Source: Candidatus Binataceae bacterium
GTDB taxonomy: Bacteria > Desulfobacterota > Binatia > Binatales > Binataceae
Reading direction: 5' to 3'
Assembly: GCA_030042765.1 (NCBI GenBank)
Contig: JASHZA010000037.1
Span: 1 to 10,730 of the forward strand
DNA: 10,730 nt
Part shown: in pieces, positions 1-6,389 of the stretch
Layout of the letters: every line of letters begins with the position of its first letter
How positions within the stretch are numbered: the first letter of the stretch is position 1
Notes under the pieces: model-generated
What the model saw: the letters and a program-made list of their open reading frames with translations, nothing else
What the model was told of the DNA's origin: nothing
The model's database searches: none
Translations under genes and position numbers: made by a program

Positions 1-65
1 CACACGAACAGGGAAACGACCAACCCCAATACGTACATCGCGCGCATATTAGTTCCGGTTTTCAT
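1..65 (-). CDS. Possible N-terminal fragment of a divergent membrane or exported protein (cut by left edge)
   Basis: On the minus strand an ATG at 65 opens a frame that stays open to the window edge (21 codons). The peptide starts MKTGTNMRAM and continues into a hydrophobic stretch (YVLGLVVSLFV), which looks like a signal peptide or membrane anchor. Further in-frame ATGs lie at 47 and 38. No strong Shine-Dalgarno sequence precedes any of them. If real, the gene is transcribed divergently from the SDR gene with about 80 bp between the starts. The fragment is too short to assign a family, and an open frame of this length can occur by chance. Confidence 0.35.
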   Translation of the reverse strand, partial: MKTGTNMRAMYVLGLVVSLFV

Positions 66-134
66 CAACAGTCTGCAATGCTATTGCCTTCGACAGTGAG
101 ATTCGAGCAGGAAGGATGCCAACCTTCGGCTCAT

Positions 135-140
135 GGAGGA
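135..140 (+). promoter_or_regulatory. Ribosome binding site fixing the SDR start
   Basis: GGAGGA lies 6 nt before the ATG at 147. The upstream in-frame ATG at 78 has no comparable site, and the extra 23 residues it would add do not look like an SDR N-terminus. The start at 147 is therefore chosen. Confidence 0.75.
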
Positions 141-146
141 ACGGAA

Positions 147-902
147 ATGAAACTCGCAAACAAGGTCGCGCTGATAACCGGCGCCGGATCGGGAATGGGC
201 AAGTCGGCCGCGCTGATCTTTGCCGCGGAAGGCGCGAAAGTCGCCGCGGTCGATATCAACGAAGGACAGGTCAAGGAGACGGCGGCGGAAATCACAAAGA
301 AAGGCGGCAATGCGATCGCGCTTCGCGCTGACGTCTCGAAGAGCGAGGACGTCAAGCGCATGGTCGACGACACGGTCGCGAAGTTCGGCGGACTGAACAT
401 CGTGTACAACAACGCCGGAATCGAGGGTGAATCGAATTTCATCTCGAACATGACCGAGGAGCAATTCGACCGGGTAATCGCGATCAACCTGCGCGGAGTG
501 TTCCTTGGGATGAAGTACGCGTTGCCGCACCTGATCAAGGCGGGCGGCGGATCGATCATCAACCAGGCGTCGATCGCGGGACTGATTGCGGTGCGCGGCG
601 GCGCAGGTTACTCGGCGGCGAAGGCCGGCGTGATCGCGCTTACGCGCGTAGGCGCGCTCGAATACGGCCGTTACAATATCCGGGTGAATGCGATTTGTCC
701 GGGCGCGATCGAAACGCCGATGGCGCAGCGGATCCGGCAGGGTCAGCCGCCGAATCCCAAGGCGATCCAGCGCATCTCGGTGCTGGGGCGGATGGCGGAG
801 GCGGAGGAAATCGCGAAGGTGGCGCTCTTCCTGGCCAGCGACGATTCGTCGTTCGCCACCGGCGCTCCGTTTATTATCGACGGAGGGTGGACGATTATGT
901 AG
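147..902 (+). CDS. Short-chain dehydrogenase/reductase (classical SDR, NAD(P)-dependent)
   Basis: A 251-residue protein of normal classical-SDR length, predicted to be a cytosolic NAD(P)-dependent alcohol/ketone oxidoreductase. The Rossmann motif TGAGSGMG is at residues 11-18. Asp36 at the end of the second strand suggests NAD(H) preference. ADVS (61-64) and NNAG (88-91) follow. The catalytic tetrad is complete: Asn114, Ser142, Tyr155 and Lys159 (YSAAK). The PGAIETPM segment (184-191) and the C-terminal IDGGW are typical. The Ser142 context is NQASIAG. SDR substrates cannot be read from sequence, so none is proposed. The gene stands alone on the plus strand and converges on the COG3653 amidohydrolase gene, with a shared terminator between them. 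A role in the same catabolic module is possible but only inferred from position. Confidence 0.93.
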   Translation: MKLANKVALITGAGSGMGKSAALIFAAEGAKVAAVDINEGQVKETAAEITKKGGNAIALRADVSKSEDVKRMVDDTVAKFGGLNIVYNNAGIEGESNFISNMTEEQFDRVIAINLRGVFLGMKYALPHLIKAGGGSIINQASIAGLIAVRGGAGYSAAKAGVIALTRVGALEYGRYNIRVNAICPGAIETPMAQRIRQGQPPNPKAIQRISVLGRMAEAEEIAKVALFLASDDSSFATGAPFIIDGGWTIM

Positions 903-930
903 GCGGCCGTCGTTCGATTCGATCGGGCAG

Positions 931-975
931 AAAAACAAGCGGGGCCGAGAGTACGAACTCCCGGCCCCGTTTTGT
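931..975. terminator. Bidirectional intrinsic terminator between convergent genes
   Basis: An 8-bp GC stem (940-947 with 962-969, CGGGGCCG/CGGCCCCG) continues after one mismatch with 3 bp (949-951 with 958-960) and closes on a 6-nt loop. TTTT follows on the plus strand (970-973). AAAAA precedes it (931-935), giving a U-tract for the minus strand. It sits between the SDR stop at 902 and the minus-strand stop at 1003, so it can serve both genes. Confidence 0.8.
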
Positions 976-1002
976 CGGAACGCTTGTGGCTCGATCGATT
1001 GA

Positions 1003-2679
1003 TCAGGCGGCGCGCGAGCGAATCACCTCGCCCGCGAGCGCGCCGGTCTGCTTGCCGTGCTCGTAGGACATCCGGCCGTTCACGATCGTGTACTCGATAC
1101 CCTCCGCGGGCATCACGAGGCGCCGTCCGCCGCCGGGCAGGTCGTGCGCCATCGTCGCGCGGCGGGCAGAGTTGACGGTGTTGTAGTCGAAGACCGTGAT
1201 GTCCGCCTTCCATCCCTGCTTCAACTGTCCGCGCTCGCGGATGCCGAAGAAGTTGGCCGGCTCCGACGTGATGCGTTTGATCGCAAACTCGAGCGTCACG
1301 GCTTCGCGCTTGCGCACCCAGTTGCCGAGGAGATAGGTCGCATAGCCCGCGTCGCACAGCATATCGACGTGCGCACCGCCGTCGCTCAGGCCGATCATCG
1401 TGCGCGGATCGGTGATGAGCTGCTGGATGCCGTCCTCGTGATACTGCTGCATCGTGTACTGGAGATTAAGGTCGTCTTCCACCGCGAGATCGAGGAAGGT
1501 GTCGAGTCCGTCGGCGCCGCGCATCTGGGCGACCTCGTCCACCGTCTTGCCCTCGTACTGCTTGAGTGCCGGGTTCGCCGCTTCGAGAATTTCGACGCGA
1601 TGCCACTTGCCGGTGAACAGATGCGGCCGCTTGAGGCTCTCGCGGAACTGCCGGCGGAAGTCAGGGTCGGAGTAAATCTTCTTCTGCGCCTCGACCGGCT
1701 GATTGAAGACCCGGCCCCATGACTCGTTGTCGGCAAAGGTAAACGGGTTGCGCAAGTCGAGCTGCGATACGAACGGCTTGCACAGCACCTGAGGGATGCC
1801 GCCACGGTTGATCAGGGGCTCGCAGCGCTTGAGCGTCTCTAACGCGCGTTCCGGATGGCGCGGCGTCGAAGCCATCGCCAGCCACGTCACCGGCCGTCCG
1901 CTCTCGGTCAGAAGCAGGTCGAGCAATTCGTATTCGCCCTCGTCGACGGTTGCGATCTTCTTCGTCAGCGCGACTTCGATCGAGCCCTTGCCAGCCTGCC
2001 TGAGCACGTTGGCGTAAGCCTTGAGCTCGTCCTTGCTGGCGAGCCGGCAGGCCAGCGGCGTGCCATGAAAACCGATGTGCTGTTTGAGCGTGGTCGTGGA
2101 GAAACCCATCGCGCCGGCAGCCATTGCCTCGCTCAGCAGAGCGGCGATCTGCCTTGTTTCCTCAGGCGTGGCCGCACGATCCATCGATTCTTTGCCCATC
2201 ACGTAATGGCGGAAAGGCGTAAGCGGGGCGAGGAAGCCGAGATTGATCGCCGACCCGCGCTTCTGAGCGGCATCGAGGAACTCGGGGAAGGTTTCCCATT
2301 CCCACGTGATGCCCTTGTTCAACGAGTCGTACGGAATCGCTTCGACGTTGGTCAGATCCCAGGCCGCGATTTCGCGCGATTCGGGTTTGCACGGCGCCAC
2401 ACCGACGCCGCAATTGCCCATAACGACCGAAGTGATGCCGTGCCACGAGGTGCAACTAATGAGGGGATCCCAGCAGATCTGCGCGTCATAATGAGTGTGC
2501 GGGTCGACGAAGCCGGGCGACACGATCAGGTCCGACGCGTCAATCACGCGCTTTGCGCCTTCGGAGATTTTGCCGATTTCGGCGATCCGGTCGCCTGCAA
2601 CCGCTACATCCGCGCGAACACGCGGCGCACCGGTGCCATCGACCACCGTTCCGTTCTTGAGCAAGAGATCGTAAGCCAT
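1003..2679 (-). CDS. COG3653-type amidohydrolase (N-acyl-D-amino-acid deacylase/D-aminoacylase-like)
   Basis: A 558-residue metal-dependent hydrolase, the usual length for this group. The ATG at 2679 is preferred over the one at 2715 because GAGGA (2687-2691) lies 7 nt upstream and family homology begins at MAYDLLLKNG. The N-terminal beta-sandwich strand is followed by PGFVDPHTHYDAQ with metal-ligand His61 and His63. NCGVG carries Cys90, which matches the bridging Cys of D-aminoacylases. GLSDGGAH (430-437) carries Asp433, the expected catalytic Asp. The C-terminal sandwich (about 481-535) contains GQLKQGWKADITVFD. The histidines that bind the second metal in characterised D-aminoacylase are not apparent: the aligned regions read GKGSIEVALT and GRPVTWLAM. 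The substrate may therefore not be an N-acyl-D-amino acid. It is the last gene of a three-gene minus-strand set, 56 bp after its neighbour. No signal peptide is seen, so it is likely cytosolic. Confidence 0.9.
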   Translation of the reverse strand: MAYDLLLKNGTVVDGTGAPRVRADVAVAGDRIAEIGKISEGAKRVIDASDLIVSPGFVDPHTHYDAQICWDPLISCTSWHGITSVVMGNCGVGVAPCKPESREIAAWDLTNVEAIPYDSLNKGITWEWETFPEFLDAAQKRGSAINLGFLAPLTPFRHYVMGKESMDRAATPEETRQIAALLSEAMAAGAMGFSTTTLKQHIGFHGTPLACRLASKDELKAYANVLRQAGKGSIEVALTKKIATVDEGEYELLDLLLTESGRPVTWLAMASTPRHPERALETLKRCEPLINRGGIPQVLCKPFVSQLDLRNPFTFADNESWGRVFNQPVEAQKKIYSDPDFRRQFRESLKRPHLFTGKWHRVEILEAANPALKQYEGKTVDEVAQMRGADGLDTFLDLAVEDDLNLQYTMQQYHEDGIQQLITDPRTMIGLSDGGAHVDMLCDAGYATYLLGNWVRKREAVTLEFAIKRITSEPANFFGIRERGQLKQGWKADITVFDYNTVNSARRATMAHDLPGGGRRLVMPAEGIEYTIVNGRMSYEHGKQTGALAGEVIRSRAA

Positions 2680-2697
2680 ATGCAATTCCTCATCCGT

Positions 2698-2735
2698 GCG
2701 AGACTTCGCTCGCAATATTCCTGGTGCTCAGCACC
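2698..2735 (-). other. Two small intercistronic hairpins
   Basis: Directly after the TAG stop of the upstream gene (read on the minus strand) comes GGTGCTGAGCACC (2735-2723), a 5-bp stem with a 3-nt loop. GCGAG/CTCGC (2713-2698) follows, a 5-bp stem with a 6-nt loop. Neither has a U-tract, so they are unlikely to be complete terminators. They may modulate transcript stability between cistrons, or be fortuitous. Confidence 0.35.
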
Positions 2736-3884
2736 CTAGTTAAGATCGATACGGTAAAGCTTCACCGCGTTGTCGCAGATTATTTTTCTGGTGACTTCGG
2801 GTGGAACTCCCTCGAAATCCTGCTTGATTACCTTCAGTGAGTTCGGCCAGGTCGAATCGGTGTGCGGGAAGTCCGAAGCCCACATGAAGTTGTCCGCCCC
2901 GAAGTATCTGAACAGCATTGGCCCGATCGGATCGTCCTGGAAGGTCGCCCACAGGTTGCGCCGCACGTATTCGCTCGGCTTCATGTCGAGCGAATCGGTC
3001 ATCAGGGCGCCGAACTTCTCGAAGGCATGATCCATCCGGTACATGTAGTGGGGGATCCAGCCGGTATCGTTTTCCGCCGAAACGATCTTGATTCTCGGGA
3101 AGCGCATCATCACCCCGCCGAACACGATGTCGGTGAGCGACCGCTGCACTTCGTGGATCAGGTTCATGTAGCCGCGGACAAAAGACTGATCGCGCGCGGC
3201 GCGGACCTTCTTGCGTTCCTCTTCCGATTTCGGCGGTTTCTTGCCCGTAATCACATGGAGCGAAAGCGGCATCTGGAGTTCTTCCGCAGCCGCCCAGAAC
3301 GGATCGTACTCGCGCGAGGTGTACGGCCGTTCGCGCGGCGGCGCTCCCCAAATCATCGCGCCGCGCAGCCCGATCTTGGCCGCGCGTTGGAGTTCCCTAA
3401 CGCCTTCGCCAATGTCCTCGAGTGAAATCAGCGCGATTCCAATCAGCCGCTTCGGATTGTACGAGCAGAATTCCGCAAGCCAGTCGTTGTAGGCCTTGAA
3501 GCTTGCGCGTTGAAGGTCGGCGTCATGCAGCCCGAACAGCGACATCCCGAGCGTAGTGTAAAGCACCTCGGCTTTGACCCCGTCGACCTCCTGGTCTTTG
3601 ATCCGCTCGACCGGGTCCCATCCACTCGGCCGCGCCGTGATGTAACCCTCCTCCTGGCCACGCCTCATGAACTCCTTGAGTTCCTCGCCGCTACGGCCGG
3701 CCGCGAACCCGCCGGCGACCGGGAACGGCGGCAAATCCGGAGCAATGAAGACATAGCCGGCCTTGCCCTCGCCCTTGATCACGCGTGGCGCACGGTCGCG
3801 AAATCTTTCGTCCAGCCGATCCACCCAAAGATTGGCCGGCTCCATCATGTGTGAATCCGCAGAGATAACCTGCTGTTCCGCCAT
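2736..3884 (-). CDS. Amidohydrolase-2 (ACMSD-like TIM-barrel) family hydrolase, paralogue A
   Basis: A 382-residue cytosolic metal-dependent hydrolase or decarboxylase of the amidohydrolase-2 superfamily. The N-terminus VISADSHMMEP supplies Asp10 and His12 as a D-x-H variant of the usual HxH metal motif. Later landmarks are SLHVIT (His210, strand-5 metal ligand), SAENDTGW (269-276) and WASDFPHTDSTWP with Asp338 and His341 near the strand-8 catalytic site. Family members act on C-N or C-C bonds of diverse small acids, and the substrate here is unknown. A Lys/Glu/Arg-rich stretch follows His210 (about residues 214-231) and differs from paralogue B. The C-terminal 79 residues are 65/79 identical to B. 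The start is the ATG at 3884, not the GTG at 3893. It lies 57 bp downstream of paralogue B and ends with the same AACTAG. Confidence 0.9.
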   Translation of the reverse strand: MAEQQVISADSHMMEPANLWVDRLDERFRDRAPRVIKGEGKAGYVFIAPDLPPFPVAGGFAAGRSGEELKEFMRRGQEEGYITARPSGWDPVERIKDQEVDGVKAEVLYTTLGMSLFGLHDADLQRASFKAYNDWLAEFCSYNPKRLIGIALISLEDIGEGVRELQRAAKIGLRGAMIWGAPPRERPYTSREYDPFWAAAEELQMPLSLHVITGKKPPKSEEERKKVRAARDQSFVRGYMNLIHEVQRSLTDIVFGGVMMRFPRIKIVSAENDTGWIPHYMYRMDHAFEKFGALMTDSLDMKPSEYVRRNLWATFQDDPIGPMLFRYFGADNFMWASDFPHTDSTWPNSLKVIKQDFEGVPPEVTRKIICDNAVKLYRIDLN

Positions 3885-3893
3885 CTGGCTCAC

Positions 3894-3900
3894 CCTCCTC
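3894..3900 (-). promoter_or_regulatory. Ribosome binding site deciding the start of paralogue A
   Basis: On the minus strand GAGGAGG abuts the in-frame GTG at 3893, leaving no spacer, but sits 9 nt before the ATG at 3884. The ATG therefore has workable spacing and is taken as the start. Confidence 0.7.
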
Positions 3901-3905
3901 TGGTA

Positions 3906-3921
3906 AAGGCTAGGATGCCTT
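3906..3921 (-). other. Small hairpin in the gap between the two paralogues
   Basis: AAGGC (3906-3910) pairs with GCCTT (3917-3921) around a 6-nt loop. It lies in the 57-bp gap between the tandem amidohydrolase genes and has no U-tract. The heptamer AGGCTAG also occurs twice here (3907-3913 and 3939-3945), the second copy overlapping the stop of paralogue B. Significance is uncertain. Confidence 0.25.
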
Positions 3922-3941
3922 AGTCGCGTTCTGTAACGAGG

Positions 3942-5099
3942 CTAGTTCAGTTCAATATGATAGAGCTTTGCCGCGTTGTCGCACACGATCTTCCGCGTCA
4001 CCGCCTCGGGCACGCCCTCGAAGTCCTGCTTAATCACCTTGAGCGAATTCGGCCAGGTCGAGTCCGTATGCGGGAAGTCAGACGCCCACATGTAATTGTC
4101 TTCGCCGAAGAATCTGTAGGTCATCGGCCCGATCGCATCGTCCTGGAAGGTCGCCCAGATATTCCGCCGCACATAATCCGACGGCTGCATCTGGAGCTTC
4201 GTCTCCTCGCGGATCGTTCCGAACTTCCCGTACATGTGGTCGCTGCGGTACATGAAGTGGGCGATCCAGCCGGTGTCATTTTCGGCCGAAACGATCCGTA
4301 GTTCAGGGAAGCGCTCGAACACCTTGCCGAAGATGAAGCTCGAGAGCGTGCGCTGTACCTGGTAGACCGGCTGCATCGTTCCGATCAGCATCTTCACTCC
4401 GCCGAAAACGATCGGCCCGCTCTCCTCGGCCTTTTCGCGATTTTTGTCGCGGTTTTTTCCCTTCTGGTCGCGTTGAGTGATCACGTGCAGCGACAGCGGC
4501 ATCTTCATTTCTTGCGCGGCCGCCCAGAAGGGATCGTAAATCTCGCTGTAATAGGGTTTGTCCTCCGGCGGTACTCCCCAGATCATCCCGCCCTTGAGCC
4601 CCCGCTTCGCGCATCGCTCGAGCTCCTTGACCGCCAGCGGTATGTCGTCGAGCGAGATCAGCGCGATCGGATGCAACCGCCTGGGATTGTACGAACGGAA
4701 TTCCGCGACCCAATCGTTATACACGCCGAAGCACGCGCGGCGCAGTTCATCGTCATCGAGCCCAAACAGCGGCATCCCCAGCGTCGTATAGATCACCTCG
4801 GCCTGCACACCGTCGATATCCTGATCCTTGATCCGTTCGGCCGGGTCCCATCCGCTCGGACGCGCCGCCTCGTAGCCCTTCTGCAGATGCTCTTTCAGCT
4901 CCTGCCCGCTCTTGCCGATCCCGAAGCCTCCGGCCACCGGAAAGGGCCGGACTCCGGGCGCGATAAACAGATAGCCCTTGCCGCTCTCGCTCTTGACCAC
5001 CTTAGGAGCGTGATCGCGGAACTTGGCGTCGAGACGAGTCTCCCAGAGGTCGGCCGGTTCCATCATGTGCGAGTCGGCGGAAATCACGCGCATTTCCAT
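3942..5099 (-). CDS. Amidohydrolase-2 (ACMSD-like TIM-barrel) family hydrolase, paralogue B
   Basis: A 385-residue paralogue of the downstream gene and first gene of the minus-strand operon. GGAGG lies 8 nt before the ATG at 5099. VISADSHMMEP places Asp9 and His11 as N-terminal metal ligands. SLHVIT gives His205, SAENDTGW lies at 271-278, and WASDFPHTDSTWP supplies Asp341 and His344. All key positions match paralogue A, so both are probably active. The main difference follows His205: a strongly basic stretch (about 209-224, with QRDQKGKNRDKNRE) and then SGPIVFGGVKM, which A lacks in this form. This loop lies over the expected active-site mouth and may set substrate choice or partner contacts. 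No signal peptide or membrane segment is seen. The reaction is unknown beyond family level; heteromer formation with A is possible but not shown. Confidence 0.9.
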   Translation of the reverse strand: MEMRVISADSHMMEPADLWETRLDAKFRDHAPKVVKSESGKGYLFIAPGVRPFPVAGGFGIGKSGQELKEHLQKGYEAARPSGWDPAERIKDQDIDGVQAEVIYTTLGMPLFGLDDDELRRACFGVYNDWVAEFRSYNPRRLHPIALISLDDIPLAVKELERCAKRGLKGGMIWGVPPEDKPYYSEIYDPFWAAAQEMKMPLSLHVITQRDQKGKNRDKNREKAEESGPIVFGGVKMLIGTMQPVYQVQRTLSSFIFGKVFERFPELRIVSAENDTGWIAHFMYRSDHMYGKFGTIREETKLQMQPSDYVRRNIWATFQDDAIGPMTYRFFGEDNYMWASDFPHTDSTWPNSLKVIKQDFEGVPEAVTRKIVCDNAAKLYHIELN

Positions 5100-5361
5100 C
5101 GAAAGTCCCTCCGGAATTTAGCGAAGACCGCGAGTCTTTTTCAGTTTTCCTAATAGAATGTATCGCACCTCCTGTTCCCAAGGGCAAGGCTACGTTCTGC
5201 GCTTGCTGCCGGCCTCCAACGCCTCGAATTTCGGGCCGCACGACCGGCTCGCACCTGCCCGTGCGCACTATAAATGTTCAACAAAATGTAAGATTTCCTT
5301 CTAATTTCAATAGTTTAGTAACCCCTGCAAGCTGGTAGCGTGTCGATCGGAGACCAGGCGG
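5100..5361. other. Divergent intergenic region between amidohydrolase operon and metallophosphoesterase
   Basis: This 262-bp spacer must hold the promoters of both the leftward amidohydrolase operon and the rightward phosphoesterase gene. Its right half (about 5268-5320) is clearly AT-richer than the flanking genes. It contains TATAAA at 5269-5274 and a perfect 8-base palindrome GTGCGCAC at 5261-5268, which could be an operator half or chance. I found no convincing minus-strand -35/-10 pair and no open frame. Confidence 0.5.
5277..5305 (+). promoter_or_regulatory. Candidate sigma-70-type promoter for the metallophosphoesterase
   Basis: TTCAAC (5277-5282) is separated by 17 nt from TCTAAT (5300-5305), which matches the -10 consensus at 5 of 6 positions. 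The -35 matches at only 3 of 6. It lies in the AT-rich part of the spacer and would give a leader of roughly 50 nt before the ATG at 5362. Confidence 0.3.
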
Positions 5362-6231
5362 ATGAGGGGTGGGGACGTGCAGGATGAACACCGGTTGATC
5401 GACGGCCTCTGGCCGAACTGGATGGATCTTTTTGCTACCCAACCGTCAGTGCATTACGTCGGAGGCAGCCGTTTTCGCGCAATCTGGATTTCGGACCTTC
5501 ATCTTGGTACACGCGGGTGCAAGGCCGAGGAACTTCTCGATTTCCTGCGCCGGCATCTGGCCGACAATCTCTACATGGTCGGCGACATCGTCGACGGGTG
5601 GAATCTTGGCTCATCGTGGTATTGGAGTCCCGCGCAGGCCGCTCTTTGCCTGGAAATAGCAAAGTTGCGCCGACAGGGCACTCGTGTCGTGTTTTTACCC
5701 GGTAATCATGACGAATCCAACGCCGAGCAGGTCGAGCATCTGTTCGGGCGGGTCGAGATCACATCGAGCCTGACCCACCGGACCGCCGAAGGCCGGCGGA
5801 TGCTTGTGATTCACGGTCATCAGTTCGACGGCTCTCTTAATCCCAATCGCTGGATGCCGATGATGGGCAGTCAGGCCTACGCGACCATCCTCAGGATCAA
5901 CGAATGGTACAGTCGCGAACGGGCCAAGCCGGGTAACCGCGCAGGTGCGCTGTCAGCTTATTTTAAGCGCCGGTTGCGCCAGGCGGTCGGTTACCTGACC
6001 GATTTCGCGGACCGCGCGGTTTATGAGGCTGTCCGCGGCTACAAGGCCGACGGGGTCATCTGTGGGCATATCCATCGCGCCGAGCGCCGGCTGATCGGCG
6101 ATATTCTTTACGTCAACGACGGTGATTGGGTGGGCAGCCGCAGCGCAATCGCCGAAGACCACGACGGCACGCTTCACCTCTTGCGATGGGGACAACGCGA
6201 TACGATTCAGCCCGCGGCTGTGGCTTCGTGA
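5362..6231 (+). CDS. LpxH-like calcineurin-fold metallophosphoesterase (COG2908 family)
   Basis: A 289-residue binuclear metallophosphoesterase, often annotated as UDP-2,3-diacylglucosamine diphosphatase-like. All metal-binding blocks are visible in order: SDLHLG (Asp45, His47), GDIVDGW (Asp75), GNHDE (Asn115, His116), HGHQFD (His151) and GHIH (His236, His238). The core starts near residue 38 with RFRAIWISD. The first ~37 residues are an extra N-terminal segment with no signal-peptide character. The ATG at 5362 has GGAG (5349-5352) 9 nt upstream; an internal Met21 is a possible alternative start. HGHQFD differs from the HGDQFD or HGDEFD I recall in many relatives. The true substrate of this LpxH-like branch is not settled, so LpxH activity in lipid A synthesis is not asserted. 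The gene is monocistronic, divergent from the amidohydrolase operon. Confidence 0.88.
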   Translation: MRGGDVQDEHRLIDGLWPNWMDLFATQPSVHYVGGSRFRAIWISDLHLGTRGCKAEELLDFLRRHLADNLYMVGDIVDGWNLGSSWYWSPAQAALCLEIAKLRRQGTRVVFLPGNHDESNAEQVEHLFGRVEITSSLTHRTAEGRRMLVIHGHQFDGSLNPNRWMPMMGSQAYATILRINEWYSRERAKPGNRAGALSAYFKRRLRQAVGYLTDFADRAVYEAVRGYKADGVICGHIHRAERRLIGDILYVNDGDWVGSRSAIAEDHDGTLHLLRWGQRDTIQPAAVAS

Positions 6232-6306
6232 ATTAAATCCGCGCGAGGCCGTCTCTCTGGCCGCTTCGCGTCCGCTCGCCTCGAAACGGTAGCAACATGC
6301 AACCTT

Positions 6307-6339
6307 TTGGTTTCCACGCGGCGCCCCCTCGTATATAAG
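6307..6339 (+). promoter_or_regulatory. Candidate promoter for the GST-LLM pair
   Basis: The 158-bp gap upstream of the GST gene contains TATATAAG (6332-6339) as the only good -10-like element, with TTGGTT (6307-6312) upstream. The spacing is 19-21 nt depending on the hexamer chosen, longer than ideal. The two-gene operon would start about 45 nt before the GST ATG. Confidence 0.35.
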
Positions 6340-6389
6340 AAGCCGAGAGTCAGGCGCAGCCATGCGCTCTGGATCAGCAGGAGGAAGCC

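Noticed and set aside
81..938. Long minus-strand open frame (285 codons) opposite the SDR gene
   Set aside because: It is fully antisense to a clear SDR with a complete motif set. The translation is Arg-rich, low in known motifs, and typical of GC-rich shadow frames.
743..1357. Minus-strand open frame spanning the convergent terminator region
   Set aside because: It overlaps two real genes and runs through the bidirectional terminator; its composition is Arg-rich shadow sequence.
1855..2739. Plus-strand open frame (294 codons) opposite the COG3653 amidohydrolase
   Set aside because: Antisense to a well-supported enzyme. No recognisable domain or convincing ribosome site; shadow frame.
3885..3893. 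GTG at 3893 as start of amidohydrolase paralogue A
   Set aside because: The Shine-Dalgarno sequence directly abuts this GTG; the ATG at 3884 has a 9-nt spacer.
5123..5142. Small stem GAAGAC/GTCTTT with following T-run in the leader of the amidohydrolase operon
   Set aside because: Only 5 bp plus one G-U pair, and the T-run is on the strand antisense to the operon. Too weak to call a terminator.
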